A DNA stretch of 64,000 bases from Clostridia bacterium UC5.1-1D2 (GCA_001304855.1 BBZN01000008.1:1-64000); one strand, 5' to 3'. Shown: positions 18,070-28,979, numbered from the stretch's first letter. Numbers and translations: made by a program. Notes: generated by a model not told the origin, from the letters alone.

Positions 18070-19094
18070 ATGTCGAATTTTGAGCGGACGACCAGCTGGC
18101 AGCAGATTCAGCAAGGGGTTAAAGAGATAGAACGGCTGCTGGGGCGTAATGAGTATAACCTTGTGATGGTGAAGGCAAGGCAGGTTTTGGAGTATATGGT
18201 CCGGTGCATGGCTGAGAGGGCATGCCTGGTGGAAGGAGATTTGGCGGATACCATAGACCAGCTGTTTGAAGGCCGGTTGATAAGCAGGACGACAAAGGAC
18301 AATTACCATACCATCCGAATACTTGGCAATAAAGCCGTCCATGAAGGTGACAACACGCCCTATGACGCTGATAAGGCATATAAACTCCTGACTCAGGAGG
18401 TCTATGCGTTTGCAAGCGAATTCCAGGGAAGGAATCCGGCCGGGACCGGCGGGGGTCAGCGTACCTCCCAGGGATCGCGGACAAGCGCAGGGCCACGTTC
18501 CTCCTCCGGCTCCAGGCCTTCAGGCCGCAGAAGCTCCGGCCCCAGGCCGTCTTCGGGAAGCAGGCAAGGGAGTTCACGGACCGGCGGCCGGTCGTCCTAC
18601 CAGAGCCCTCCTAGACAGGGGGCCGGCAGGAGAAAGAAGCGGAGGCGTGTATCGCCCCTGTTCTATTTGTGGAGGCTTCTCATCCCTATTTTGGTTATTG
18701 TGCTTCTGGTTGTGATAATCAAAGTGGTTTTTCCGGGGAAGGATAAAAACCCGACGCCACTACAACCGCTCCTACAGTGACAACTGCAGCCACCGAGCCG
18801 TCGCCCACACTGCCGCCTGAGCCGTCCACAGTGCCTGAGACGGAACCTGTGGCAGCCGTGTATAGGATAAAGGGCACCGGCGTCAATGTAAGGTCTGCGC
18901 CTTCCACAGACGCTAACAGTACGGTGCTGGTACAGCTCTCCAACGGCACAGAGGTGGAGTATGTGAAGCGTTATAACGAGGATTGGGCCGTTATTAATTA
19001 TGACGGCAGGGAGGCTTATGTGTCCAACCAGTTCCTGGAGAGAACGGAGACTGTGGCGGAGACTCCGGAGCCTGCAGGCAGCGGTCAGCAGTAA
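18070..19094 (+). CDS. DUF4145 - Ser/Arg linker - transmembrane - SH3b protein, frameshifted
   Basis: The N-terminal ~115 residues (LVMVKARQVLEYMVRCMAE, then TIRILGNKAVHEG) match the DUF4145/HEPN-like all-alpha fold. A disordered, strongly basic Ser/Gly/Arg-rich linker (about residues 118-195) leads to a membrane helix (LFYLWRLLIPILVIVLLVVII). After a break near 18757 a Thr/Pro-rich stretch and one bacterial SH3 domain (GTGVNVRSAPSTDANSTVL) follow outside the membrane. So a cytoplasmic HEPN-like domain is joined to a wall-binding domain. ATG 18070 follows AAGGAGG. A terminator follows. Function unknown; an envelope sensor or anchor is a guess. Confidence 0.7.
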
Positions 19095-19156
19095 ATGTAT
19101 GAATTGTCAGAATAAAACAAAATTTCCGTAAAATTAACGAAAGATAAAGGGATAAA

Positions 19157-19195
19157 AGAGGGGAAGAACGGACCGGATTCTTCCCCTTTGTCATG
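19157..19195 (+). terminator. terminator after the DUF4145/SH3 gene
   Basis: The stem GGGGAAGAA/TTCTTCCCC (19161-19169 with 19179-19187), flanked by A-rich and T-rich runs, separates this gene from the ATPase operon. Confidence 0.65.
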
Positions 19196-19306
19196 TCTTT
19201 CTGTGAAGAAGTCGTTAAAAAAAGATTAAATTTGAGAAATTCTATGGATTTTTAGAAAAAAAGTAGTATCATGAAGGGATACGAAAAAGGAAAGGGGGAC
19301 CATTGT

Positions 19307-19618
19307 ATGGATACCGTGATTAATAAATTATCAGAGATAGAAGATGCTGCGGGTTCCATTATGGATGAAGCTGCAGTCCGAAAGAAAGCCTTTGCAGAGG
19401 AGATGGAAAAACGGACTGAGGACTTTGACGCTGCTCTGGAGAAGGAGACTGCAGATGAAATCGCCCGGATTCAGAGAGAGATGGAGGCGGATATGAACGC
19501 CCTCCTTGCAAAACAGACAGCAGACTGCGAAGCCCTTTTAAAAGAACTGGATGAGAATTATAACCAGCACCATGAGCGTTACGTAAAAGCGCTGTTTCAT
19601 CAGATGATAAAGGAGTGA
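19307..19618 (+). CDS. V/A-type ATPase peripheral stalk subunit G/H
   Basis: A 103-residue, almost entirely helical, charged coiled-coil protein (AEEMEKRTEDFDAALEKE). This fits the stalk subunit that pairs with subunit E to hold the catalytic head. ATG 19307 is preferred to the upstream in-frame ATG because it follows AAAGGGGGA. First gene of a nine-gene operon in the order G/H-C-I-K-F-E-A-B-D. Confidence 0.75.
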   Translation: MDTVINKLSEIEDAAGSIMDEAAVRKKAFAEEMEKRTEDFDAALEKETADEIARIQREMEADMNALLAKQTADCEALLKELDENYNQHHERYVKALFHQMIKE

Positions 19619-19622
19619 GCGT

Positions 19623-20639
19623 ATGGGCAGCCTGATTACTTACAGCGGCATTACCACAAAGGTAAAGGCGATGGAGCGCTGGCAGCTGAGGGAAGGGCAG
19701 TTCGGGGAAATGTCGTCTCTGGAGTCTGTGCCTGAGGCGGTCCAGTATCTGAAGCGTTTTCCGCTACCGGGAGATATTTGAAGGGGTGGAGGACGGGGAG
19801 CTTCACAGAGGCTTATTGAGCAGCTCCTGAACTTGTCCCAATACCGGGATTTTGCCAAGCTTTACAAGTTTGCCAATATAAAGCAAAGGCATTTTCTGGA
19901 TTTATATTTTATGCACTATGAAATCAGCATTTTAAAAACATGTTTAAGGAATGCGGCAGGCCGCAGGGATCAGCGCCAGGATCTGTCCCTCTTTGAGGCG
20001 TTTTTCAAGCGCCATTCCAGCCTGGACCTGATTGCGCTGTCCCATTCCAGAACAATGGAGGAATTTATTGGCAGTCTTAAGGGTTCCCCTTACTATGGTT
20101 CCCTGAGCGCTATGCTTCAAAAGGGCAGGGTAACGCTTCCTGCCTGTGAGACAGCTTTGGATATGCTGTACTTCAAGGCAATGTGGAAGATTAAGGATAA
20201 ATACCTGCCCAAAAAGGAGCAGAAAATTCTGACCCAGTGCTTCGGCACCAGGCTGGATATGCTGAACCTGCAGTGGCTCTGCAGGGCTAAAAAGTATTAT
20301 GCGCTTCCCCCCGGAGAGATCTATGCCTGCCTCATTCCCATTCAGCTTCACCTGACTAAGAAGGAAATCAGCAAAATGGTGGAGGCTGAGGGGCTGCCTC
20401 AGCTCTATAGCCTTATAGAGCGCTGCTGGTACGGACGGCTGGGCAAGCTCCCCTTGGACGAGGAGACGGATATGGACCAGTTAGCCAGAGTTGTGGTTGA
20501 TAAAATATATGAGATGACCAGCAGAAAAGACCCGTATTCCATTGCCGTTTTAAATTCCTATCTCTATCTTAAAGAGAGGGAAATCGGGCGCATCATCAAT
20601 ACGATTGAGAAGATACGCTACGGAGTGGGAGCAAATTGA
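19623..20639 (+). CDS. ntpC: V/A-type ATPase subunit C, frameshifted
   Basis: The funnel-shaped all-helical subunit that links the central rotor to the membrane ring. It begins MGSLITYSGITTKVKAMERW and reads through two breaks (near 19762 and 19800) into LSQYRDFAKLYKFANIKQ. The later part has the typical LYFMHYEISILKTCLR and ILNSYLYLKEREIGRIINTIE-like end. About 338 residues, as expected for the family. It starts five bases after the preceding stop, in a tightly spaced operon. Confidence 0.85.
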
Positions 20640-20656
20640 AGAGAGGGGGTTAAAAC

Positions 20657-22597
20657 GTGATTGAGAAAATGAAGTTCCTGAGCATAACAGGGCCGAAAGA
20701 GGATATCGACCGGGTAGTGGACACCTATCTGTCAAGGTATGAAATCCATCTGGAGAATGCCCTGTCGGAGCTTAAGACAGTAAAGGACTTAAGACCTTAT
20801 ATAGAGACAAACCCATACAGGGAGGAGCTTGTCAGGGCAAGGGACCTTGTGGAGAACTATCATAAGATCCTTCCTGAACACAGCCAGATGGATATCTCCC
20901 TGGAGGAAGCTGTGAAGCTAATCCGTGACCTGGATGGAAAACTTAAGGAGCTGACGGCGCGCAGGGATGAATTGACGGTCCAGAGGGGCGAACTCCAGGA
21001 GTCCAGGGACAGGGTGGCTCCTTTTACAGGGCTGAACTACAATGTGAAAGAGATTATGAAGTTTAAATTCATCAAGTTCCGGTTCGGCCGTATTGCAAAG
21101 GAGTACTATGAGAAATTTTCCGCCTTTGTCTATGACTCCATCGACGCTGTGATGTTTAAGTGCGAGGAGGAGCAGGACTACGTGTGGGTTGTCTACTTTG
21201 TACCCCAGAAAATTGCGGATAAAATCGACGCAATCTATGCTTCCATGCATTTTGAGCGCTGTTACCTGGCGGACGAGTACGAGGGAACGCCTGTGGAGGC
21301 CGGCAATGTGCTGGATGACCGGATACAGGAGCGCCAAAGCCAGATCGACCGGATAGAACAGGAGATTCGGGATGCCGTAGAAAGCAGGAAGGATGAGCTG
21401 GCGGCCGCCTGGAACCGGATTTCGGCCTTTTCAACCAATTATGATGTCCGCAAGCTTGCGGCCCTTACTAAGCATGACAGCCATAATTTCTACATTCTGT
21501 GCGGCTGGATGACGGAAAAAGATGCGGGGAGCTTTCAGAAGGAGATAGAAAATGACAGCGACACCTTCTGCATTATAGAGGATGATCACAGCAATATTAT
21601 GAGTACCCCTCCCACTAAAATGAAGAATCCGGGGCTTTTTAAGCCCTTTGAAATGTATGTGGAGATGTACGGCCTTCCCTCCTACACGGAGATTGACCCA
21701 ACCATTATCATTGCCGTGACCTACTCCATTCTCTTTGGATTCATGTTCGGCGACGCAGGCCAGGGACTGTGCCTTTTAATCGGAGGATTTCTGCTGTACC
21801 GGTTTAAAAAAGTGCGCCTGGCAGGAATTATTTCCTGCTGCGGTGTGTTTTCCGTGATTTTCGGTCTGCTGTTTGGCAGCGTGTTCGGGTTTGAGAATAT
21901 ACTGGAGCCTATGTGGCTGAGTCCTCAGCAGGCTATGACCAATCTGCCTTTTATCGGAAGGCTTAACACCGTATTTGTGGTGGCGGTAGCTGTGGGAATG
22001 GGCATTATACTGATGTGCATGGTTCTCAATATCATAAACAGCCTCCGGTCCCACGATGTGGAGAAAACCTATTTTGATACCAATGGCGTGGCCGGTTTGG
22101 TATTCTACTTTGCGCTGGCCTGTGTGATTGTGCTGTTTATGACAGGCAGAACCCTTCCTGCCGCTGTGATTCTGGCGGTGATGTTTGTGATTCCTCTGCT
22201 GATCATATTCTTCAAGGAACCGCTGACGGCCATCGTGGAGAAGAAGGCGGAAGGGATTGAGGGCGGCGTTGGCATGTTTATCACCCAGGGCATTTTTGAA
22301 CTCTTTGAAGTGCTGTTAAGTTATTTTTCAAATACCCTTTCCTTTGTCCGTGTTGGCGCCTTTGCAGTGAGCCATGCGGCCATGATGCAGGTGGTGCTGA
22401 TGCTTGCGGGAGCAGAGGCGGGAGGAACGGTGAATTGGGGAATTATTATCGGCGGTAATCTGTTTGTCTGCGGCATGGAGGGCCTGATTGTAGGTATACA
22501 GGTGCTGCGTCTGGAATATTATGAGCTGTTCAGCCGGTTCTACCGGGGAAGCGGACGCGCCTTTGAACCCTATGGAAAAGCTGCGGAGCAGCAGTAG
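20657..22597 (+). CDS. ntpI: V/A-type ATPase subunit I (a subunit)
   Basis: This intact 646-residue protein forms the stator and ion half-channels. The N-terminal ~340 residues form the cytoplasmic coiled-coil arm; the C-terminal half has seven to eight membrane helices. The channel helix SFVRVGAFAVSHAAM contains the essential Arg. The preceding YSILFGFMFGDAGQG is a family hallmark. The start is GTG 20657 after GAGAGGGGG. It works with the K ring encoded next. Confidence 0.92.
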   Translation: MIEKMKFLSITGPKEDIDRVVDTYLSRYEIHLENALSELKTVKDLRPYIETNPYREELVRARDLVENYHKILPEHSQMDISLEEAVKLIRDLDGKLKELTARRDELTVQRGELQESRDRVAPFTGLNYNVKEIMKFKFIKFRFGRIAKEYYEKFSAFVYDSIDAVMFKCEEEQDYVWVVYFVPQKIADKIDAIYASMHFERCYLADEYEGTPVEAGNVLDDRIQERQSQIDRIEQEIRDAVESRKDELAAAWNRISAFSTNYDVRKLAALTKHDSHNFYILCGWMTEKDAGSFQKEIENDSDTFCIIEDDHSNIMSTPPTKMKNPGLFKPFEMYVEMYGLPSYTEIDPTIIIAVTYSILFGFMFGDAGQGLCLLIGGFLLYRFKKVRLAGIISCCGVFSVIFGLLFGSVFGFENILEPMWLSPQQAMTNLPFIGRLNTVFVVAVAVGMGIILMCMVLNIINSLRSHDVEKTYFDTNGVAGLVFYFALACVIVLFMTGRTLPAAVILAVMFVIPLLIIFFKEPLTAIVEKKAEGIEGGVGMFITQGIFELFEVLLSYFSNTLSFVRVGAFAVSHAAMMQVVLMLAGAEAGGTVNWGIIIGGNLFVCGMEGLIVGIQVLRLEYYELFSRFYRGSGRAFEPYGKAAEQQ

Positions 22598-22643
22598 GAA
22601 TACAGGACGGCAAAATTTTGGATATGAAAAGGAGATATGAGAG

Positions 22644-23078
22644 ATGAGTTTATTGGTGAAGATGACACTTACGGCAGCATTGGTTTTAAGCATTGCAGTT
22701 CCTTTTGGCGCCTTTGCTGTGGGGGAAAAGACCAGGGGGAGGTATAAGACGGCCCTGGCTGCAAACCTGTTTTTATTTTTCGGCACAATGCTGCTGGCCG
22801 CTGTGTTTATGTTTTCAGGAAATGCCATGGCCGCTGAGGGGGCGGCAGAAGGGGGAAAAGTCTCGGCGGCAGGTATGGGATATCTGTCTGCGGCTCTGTC
22901 CACAGGACTTTCCTGTCTGGGCGGCGGCATTGCCGTATCTGCGGCTGCGTCCGCAGCTTTGGGAGCAATCAGCGAGGACAGCTCCATACTTGGCAAATCA
23001 TTAATCTTCGTAGGTCTTGCCGAAGGTGTGTGCCTTTATGGCCTGATTATTTCTTTTATGATTCTGGGTCAGCTGTAA
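22644..23078 (+). CDS. ntpK: V/A-type ATPase rotor subunit K (c ring)
   Basis: 144 residues with four hydrophobic segments. The first two form a hairpin without an ion-carrying acid; the second pair is a c-type hairpin with GGGIAVSAAASAALGAI and the ion-binding Glu in VGLAEGVCLYG. One carboxylate thus serves four helices. The Gln in the third helix and the Thr after the Glu found in Na+-type rings are not seen, so protons are the likelier ion; this is inference. ATG 22644 follows AAAAGGAG. Confidence 0.88.
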   Translation: MSLLVKMTLTAALVLSIAVPFGAFAVGEKTRGRYKTALAANLFLFFGTMLLAAVFMFSGNAMAAEGAAEGGKVSAAGMGYLSAALSTGLSCLGGGIAVSAAASAALGAISEDSSILGKSLIFVGLAEGVCLYGLIISFMILGQL

Positions 23079-23082
23079 GCCT

Positions 23083-23390
23083 ATGAAAATGTATCTCATA
23101 AGTGACAATATTGACACTCTGACCGGCATGAGGCTGGCCGGGGTGGAGGGTACGGTAGTGCATGAGAGGCAGGAGCTGAAAGAGGCTCTTGATAAAGTTC
23201 TGGCCGATAAAACCATCGGCATTGTTCTGCTGACTGAAAGTTTGGCAGAGAGTTTCCGGAGATAATCGATCATGTGAAGCTGGAGAGAAAGCTTCCCCTG
23301 ATCGTGGAGATTCCGGACCGCCATGGAACGGGCCGCAAGGCGGACTTTATCACCTCTTATGTGAACGAGGCCATAGGACTTAAACTTTAA
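23083..23390 (+). CDS. V/A-type ATPase subunit F, frameshifted
   Basis: A small central-stalk subunit of ~102 residues with the F-subunit pattern: YLISDNIDTLTGMRLAGVEG, IGIVLLTESLAE and, after a break near 23265, PEIIDHVKLERKLPLIVEIPD. It starts four bases after the ntpK stop. It is a regulatory rotor component. Confidence 0.85.
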
Positions 23391-23410
23391 GCAGAAAGCA
23401 GGTGAGGGGC

Positions 23411-23991
23411 TTGACAACAGAGGAGAAGTTAAAGCATTTTCAGGATATCTGCATGACCGATGCCAGAGAGCGCAGCGGAAGATGCTGGATGATTATAAGA
23501 ATGCCCTGGAGACTACCTATGAGGAGCATGTGAGCGATGCGAAACGGCGGGCCAGGATGCAGTTGGAAGCTGAGACGGAAAAGCTGGAGCGGGAGATCAA
23601 TAAACGGCTGTCCATAGGACAGCTGGATTTGAAGCGTGAGCTGAGCCGGAAGCAGGAGGGACTTAAGGATAAGCTCTTTGTGGAGCTGAGAGACAGGCTG
23701 GCCAACTTTATGGAGACTCAGGAGTACCAGCAGCTTTTGGAACGGCAGGTGAAGGCTGCAAAGAAGTTCGCAGGGGATGAGGAGCTGGTTATCTACATGG
23801 ATCCCTCGGATGGGGATAAGGCTCAGAGGCTTGCCCTCCATCACAATGCAGTGATTAAGATCAGCGAGTATTCCTTTACAGGAGGCACCAGAGCGGTTGT
23901 GCCTAATAAGCATATACTGATTGACAACTCATTTGAGACCAAAATTCGGGAGGCCCGCCATGAGTTTAAATTTGATTTAGGAGGTAAGTAA
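23411..23991 (+). CDS. ntpE: V/A-type ATPase subunit E, frameshifted
   Basis: Peripheral stalk subunit, ~193 residues: a long N-terminal helix rich in Arg/Glu/Lys, then a globular head ([37 protein letters not shown]). The last motif is characteristic of E subunits. The start is TTG 23411 after GGTGAGGGG, with one break near 23477 in the stalk helix. Its stop lies two bases before the GTG of ntpA. Confidence 0.82.
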
Positions 23992-23992
23992 A

Positions 23993-25757
23993 GTGGCTAA
24001 GACGGGTGTGATATATGGTATCAATGGTCCTGTCGTTTCCCTGGAGGGGGATCCCGGGTTCCAGATGAACGAGATGGTTTATGTGGGCGGAGATAACCTG
24101 GTGGGGGAGGTCATCGGACTTACTTCAGAGAAAACCACCATCCAGGTTTATGAGGAAACCAGCGGCATAAAGCCGGGGGAGATAGTGACGGGGACAGGTT
24201 CTCCTGTATCGGTAACGCTGGCTCCCGGAATATTGAGCAATATATTTGACGGTATCGAACGGCCCTTAAAGGAGATTGCAAAGGACAGCGGCTATTACAT
24301 CAGCAGAGGGATATCGGTTAACAGCCTGGATACGGAAAAAAGTGGGATACCCGGATTACGGCGAAAAAGGGGAGCGTTTGATGCCCGGCTCCGTTATCGC
24401 CAGGGTGCAGGAGACCAGGGCCATTGTCCACAAGGTGATGGTTCCTCCTGATACGGAAGGGTATGTGCTGGATGTGGTTTCAGACGGCATGTATACCATA
24501 GATGAGCCCCTTGTTACGCTGCAGCTTCTGGACGGTACGGAGAAGAAACTGACGATGACACAGAAGTGGCCTATCCGGATTCCAAGGCCCACAGCCAAGC
24601 GGTTCCCTGCGGTGAAGCCGCTGATCACAGGACAGCGTATTCTGGACACCATGTTTCCTCTTGCCAAGGGAGGGACGGCGGCCATTCCCGGCGGGTTCGG
24701 CACAGGAAAGACCATGACCCAGCATCAGGTGGCGAAATGGTCCGATGCGGACGTAATTATCTATATCGGCTGCGGAGAGCGGGGCAATGAGATGACTCAG
24801 GTTCTGGAGGAGTTCTCACAGCTTATAGACCCCAGAAGCGGCAACCCTCTGATGGACAGGACAACGCTTATAGCCAATACCTCCAATATGCCTGTGGCCG
24901 CCCGTGAGGCCAGCCTTTATTCAGGGCTGACATTGGCTGAGTATTACAGGGATATGGGATATCATGTGGCGATTATGGCCGACTCCACCTCCCGGTGGGC
25001 GGAGGCGCTGCGTGAGCTTTCAGGGCGTCTGGAGGAGATGCCGGCGGAGGAAGGTTTTCCAGCCTATCTGGCGTCCAGATTGTCCGCTTTTTACGAGCGC
25101 GCCGGTATGATGCAGAATCTCAACGGAACAGAAGGATCTGTTACCATTATCGGAGCCGTGTCGCCCCAGGGCGGCGATTTCTCCGAACCTGTGACACAGA
25201 ACACCAAGCGTTTTGTGCGCTGCTTCTGGGGGCTGGATAAATCCCTTTCTTATGCAAGGCATTTCCCTGCCATTCACTGGCTTACCAGCTATTCGGAGTA
25301 CGTGAACGATCTGGCTCCCTGGTATATGGACCATGTGGACAAAAAGTTTGTGGATAACAGAAACCGCCTCATGGCGATTCTGACCCAGGAGAGCAGCCTC
25401 ATGGAGATTGTAAAGCTTATCGGGGCAGACGTGCTGCCGGACGACCAGAAACTGGTGCTGGAGATTGCCAAGGTTATCCGCGTGGGATTCCTGCAGCAGA
25501 ATGCATTCCACAAGGACGACACCTGCGTGCCTCTGGAGAAGCAGTTTAAGATGATGGAAGTGATCCTTTACCTTTATAAGAGGTCAAGAACCTTGATTTC
25601 TATGGGCATGCCCATGTCTATACTGAAGGAGGAGGATATCTTTGACAAGGTTATCTCCATCAAGTACGACGTGCCCAATGATAAGCCCCAAATGTTTAAG
25701 GAATATATGAAGATGATAGATGAATTCTATAACCGCGTTATGGAGCGGAATGCATAG
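23993..25757 (+). CDS. ntpA: V/A-type ATPase catalytic subunit A, frameshifted
   Basis: Catalytic nucleotide-binding subunit, ~588 residues. Walker [14 protein letters not shown], the catalytic GCGERGNEM and the Walker B-adjacent [14 protein letters not shown] are intact. The A-type bulge domain is present. The N-terminal barrel is separated by two breaks near 24340 (a run of A's) and 24370 (AAAAAGGGG); repair gives the expected [19 protein letters not shown]. The start is GTG 23993 after AGGAGG. The head would be A3B3. Confidence 0.93.
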
Positions 25758-25772
25758 AGGAGGGACGTTCAC

Positions 25773-27164
25773 ATGGCAATTGAATATCTTGGATTAAGTG
25801 AAATCAATGGGCCTCTGGTCGTCCTGGAGGGTGTTCAGGACGCGGCTTACGATGAGATTGTAGAGATGACGGTAAACGGGTCCGTCCATAAAATCGGACG
25901 TATAATTGAGATATACGGGGATAAGGCTATTATTCAGGTCTTTGAGGGAACCGACGGAATGGCGCTGAGAAATACCCATACACGGCTTACCGGGCATCCC
26001 ATGGAAATTCAGGTGTCTGAGGAGATGCTGGGCCGCACATTCAACGGTATCGGCCAGCCCATCGATGAGCTGGGAGATATTATATCAGATGTGAAGCTGG
26101 ACATTAACGGAAAGCCTCTGAATCCCGTGACGAGGGAGTACCCCAGGAATTATATACGGACAGGTATCTCCGCTATCGACGGGCTGACCACACTGATACG
26201 CGGGCAGAAGCTGCCGATTTTCTCCGGCAACGGGCTTCCCCATGACCAGCTGGCTGCTCAGATTGTACAACAGGCTTCCTTGGGGGATAATTCCGACGAG
26301 AAGTTTGCAATTGTATTCGGCGCTATGGGCGTAAAGTATGATGTGGCGGATTTCTTCCGCAGGACCTTTGAGGAGAGCGGCGTGTCGGAGCATGTGGCCA
26401 TGTTCATCAATCTGGCCAACGACCCTGTGGTGGAGCGTTTGATTACGCCTAAAATCGCCCTTACTTTGGCAGAATATCTGGCTTTTGAAAAAGGAATGCA
26501 TATTTTGGTTATACTTACGGATATGACCTCTTACGCAGAGGCCATGCGTGAAGTGTCCTCCTCCAAGGGGGAGATTCCCTCCAGGAAGGGATTCCCGGGT
26601 TATCTCTACAGTGATTTGGCCTCCCTCTATGAGAGAGCCGGAATCGTGGCGGGCAGGCCCGGGTCGGTGACCCAGATACCTATTCTGACCATGCCCAACG
26701 ATGACATAACCCATCCGATTCCCGATTTGACCGGGTACATTACAGAGGGGCAGATCGTGCTGGACCGGCAGTTAAACGGCCAGAACGTGTATCCGCCCAT
26801 TAATGTCCTTCCTTCCCTTTCCCGCCTTATGAAGGACGGCATAGGGGAGGGCTACACCAGAGGAGATCATCAGGATGTTGCCAACCAGCTTTTTTCCTGC
26901 TACGCAAAGGTGGGAGACGCCAGAGCGCTGGCGTCGGTTATCGGTGAAGACGAGCTGTCCCCTATTGACAAGAGGTATCTGGAGTTTGGAAAGGCTTTTG
27001 AGGAACAGTTTGTGGGCCAGTCGCCCCATGAGAACCGGACGATTCTGGAAACTCTGGATATTGGCTGGAAGCTTCTGGGCATGATACCAAGGGCGGAATT
27101 GGACCGTATCGATACCAAAATTCTGGACCGGTATTATCAGCCGGCTGAGGGCGGGCTCCGCTAA
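25773..27164 (+). CDS. ntpB: V/A-type ATPase regulatory subunit B
   Basis: Intact, 463 residues. It has the non-catalytic P-loop replacement [13 protein letters not shown], the family motif [12 protein letters not shown], and [21 protein letters not shown]. It alternates with subunit A in the head. ATG 25773 follows AGAGGAGGG. Confidence 0.95.
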   Translation: MAIEYLGLSEINGPLVVLEGVQDAAYDEIVEMTVNGSVHKIGRIIEIYGDKAIIQVFEGTDGMALRNTHTRLTGHPMEIQVSEEMLGRTFNGIGQPIDELGDIISDVKLDINGKPLNPVTREYPRNYIRTGISAIDGLTTLIRGQKLPIFSGNGLPHDQLAAQIVQQASLGDNSDEKFAIVFGAMGVKYDVADFFRRTFEESGVSEHVAMFINLANDPVVERLITPKIALTLAEYLAFEKGMHILVILTDMTSYAEAMREVSSSKGEIPSRKGFPGYLYSDLASLYERAGIVAGRPGSVTQIPILTMPNDDITHPIPDLTGYITEGQIVLDRQLNGQNVYPPINVLPSLSRLMKDGIGEGYTRGDHQDVANQLFSCYAKVGDARALASVIGEDELSPIDKRYLEFGKAFEEQFVGQSPHENRTILETLDIGWKLLGMIPRAELDRIDTKILDRYYQPAEGGLR

Positions 27165-27244
27165 GCAGCCAGACGCGCTCTGCGCCCGACAAGGGCCGCA
27201 AACAAATTTAATCAGCGTACATCAGAAAGAGAAGGAGGATGCAG

Positions 27245-27864
27245 ATGGATCCAAATACATTTCCCACAAAGGGCAACCTTATACTTGCCAAAAACTCCCT
27301 GAATCTGGCTAACATGGGTTATGGCCTTATGGATAAGAAGCGCAATATCCTGATCCGGGAGCTGATGAGCTTTATCTATGAAGCCAAGGGCATTCAGGCT
27401 GAGATCGACGCCACCTTTAAGGCGGCCTATGCAGCCCTTCAGAATGCCAACATTGAACTGGGTATCAATTACGTCCAGGAGATCGGCGCCTCGGTGCCTG
27501 TGGATAAGCGGGTCAAGATTAAGGCCAGGAGCATTATGGGGACTGAGATTCCTCTGGTGCAGCACGAGGTCCTGCCTATGACCCTGACTTATGGTTTCTA
27601 CAATACGACCGAGTCCCTGGATGAGGCCAGATACCATTTTGAGAAGGTGAAAGAGCTGACAATCAGGCTGTCCATGGTGGAGAATTCCGCTTACCGCCTG
27701 GCCAACTCCATCAAGAAGACACAGAAGCGGCTAACGCCCTTAAAAACATTACGATTCCCCATTACGCGGAACTGAGCAAATCCATCTCCGATGCCCTGGA
27801 GGAGAAGGAGAGGGAGGAATTTACCAGGCTGAAGGTTATTAAGAGAACCAAGGAGGCCGGATGA
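27245..27864 (+). CDS. ntpD: V/A-type ATPase rotor subunit D, frameshifted
   Basis: Central-shaft coiled-coil subunit, ~206 residues. It opens [13 protein letters not shown], typical of subunit D, and ends, after a break near 27730, with [18 protein letters not shown] and a charged tail. ATG 27245 is 7 bases after AAGGAGG and is preferred to ATG 27239. It closes the ATPase operon; mazG follows after 13 bases and may be co-transcribed. Confidence 0.9.
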
Positions 27865-27877
27865 AAGGAGAATTCCT

Positions 27878-28290
27878 ATGTATACATTTGAGGAACTTCG
27901 GAATATTATTGCCAGGCTCCGGTCTGAGGACGGCTGTCCCTGGGACAGGGAGCAGACCTTCGAGAGCCTGAAAAATGTCTGGCCGACGAGGCGGAGGAAG
28001 TCTTTGAAGCGGTGGATAACAACGATATGGAAAACCTGTGCGAGGAGCTGGGCGATATATTGCTCCAGGTGATGTTAAACAGCCGGATTGCAGAGGAGCA
28101 GGAGGCCTTTACCATCGACGATGTAATTGACGGTTTATGCCGAAAAATGGTGCGCAGACACCCCCATGTATTTGGAAATGTAAAGGTGAATTCGGTGGAG
28201 GAAGGAACGGCTCTTTGGAATCAGATAAAAAATGCAGGAAAAAGCCAAAAAACCTTGACAAATTATAGTAAAAAGGCTATAAATGATTAA
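27878..28290 (+). CDS. mazG: MazG-type NTP pyrophosphohydrolase (single domain), frameshifted
   Basis: MazG hydrolyses (d)NTPs to monophosphates and pyrophosphate, cleaning the nucleotide pool. The N-terminal [14 protein letters not shown] and, after a break near 27977, [13 protein letters not shown] and [17 protein letters not shown] carry the EExxE...ExxD metal-binding pattern. Only one domain (~137 residues) is present, not the two-domain MazG of E. coli or the tetrapyrrole-methylase fusion of Bacillus YabN. It is the first gene of the yab-type block. Confidence 0.85.
28255..28283 (+). promoter_or_regulatory. sigma-A promoter of hup
   Basis: Perfect TTGACA (28255-28260) and TATAAA (28278-28283) with a 17-base spacer. 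The -35 lies within the end of mazG, and 75 bases separate the -10 from the hup start. High expression is expected. Confidence 0.8.
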
Positions 28291-28357
28291 GTACACTAGA
28301 CATTGAAGGGTAACGAATCCGGGGGCCCGCCCCGACCATATTTAGGAGGAAAAATTG

Positions 28358-28633
28358 ATGAACAAGACAGAATTGATCGCAGCGGTAGCTGAGAAGGCAG
28401 AAATTTCCAAGAAAGATGCAGAGAAGGCAGTTAAGGCTTTCACTGATACAGTATCTGAAGAACTGGTTAACGGCGGCAAGGTACAGCTGGTAGGCTTTGG
28501 TACATTCGAGGTGGCTGAGAGGGCTGCAAGAGAGGGTAGAAATCCCAAGACTGGTGACACAATGGTAATCGCTGCTTCTAAAACTCCAAAGTTCAAAGCA
28601 GGTAAAGCTTTAAAGGATGAGGTTAATAAATAA
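28358..28633 (+). CDS. hup: DNA-binding protein HU
   Basis: Intact 91-residue nucleoid protein of the HU/IHF family. It opens [19 protein letters not shown], has the beta-arm GRNPKTGD with the intercalating Pro, and ends [15 protein letters not shown] 28358 follows AGGAGG. It is encoded between mazG and rqcP, as in many Clostridia. Confidence 0.95.
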   Translation: MNKTELIAAVAEKAEISKKDAEKAVKAFTDTVSEELVNGGKVQLVGFGTFEVAERAAREGRNPKTGDTMVIAASKTPKFKAGKALKDEVNK

Positions 28634-28636
28634 TCC

Positions 28637-28875
28637 ATGAGATTGGATAAGTTTCTGAAGGTTTCCCGTTTAATCAAACGCCGGACGGTTGCCAATGAGG
28701 CCTGCGACGCCGGACGCGTGCTGGTGAATGACAAGCCTGCAAAGGCTTCCCTCAATGTGAAAACCGGTGATGTCATCGAAATTCAGTTGGATCCAAAGCC
28801 GTTAAGGTGGAGGTTCTGGATGTACAGGAGACTGTGAAGAAGGATGAAGCCAAGGAGCTTTACCGCTATATCTGA
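28637..28875 (+). CDS. rqcP: S4-domain RNA-binding protein RqcP (YabO/Hsp15-like), frameshifted
   Basis: About 79 residues. The S4 fold starts MRLDKFLKVSRLIKRRTVA and continues DAGRVLVNDKPAKAS. After a break near 28790 the protein ends VKVEVLDVQ...ELYRYI. The family rescues stalled 50S subunits with RqcH by promoting Ala tailing. It begins three bases after hup and ends upstream of a terminator. Confidence 0.85.
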
Positions 28876-28930
28876 GGCTGAGATTTATAATTCCTATGTT
28901 ATAGCATCAATTAAGAGTCATAGAATGGCC

Positions 28931-28977
28931 AACCTCCCCATATATTTAACTTAGGTTAGATATATGGGGAGGTTTTT
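28931..28977 (+). terminator. terminator of the hup-rqcP unit, overlapping the yabP ribosome-binding site
   Basis: A perfect 14-bp stem (28931-28944 with 28961-28974) is followed by TTT. The right arm contains the GGGGAGG that is the only good ribosome-binding site for yabP at 28980. Confidence 0.75.
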
Positions 28978-28979
28978 GC

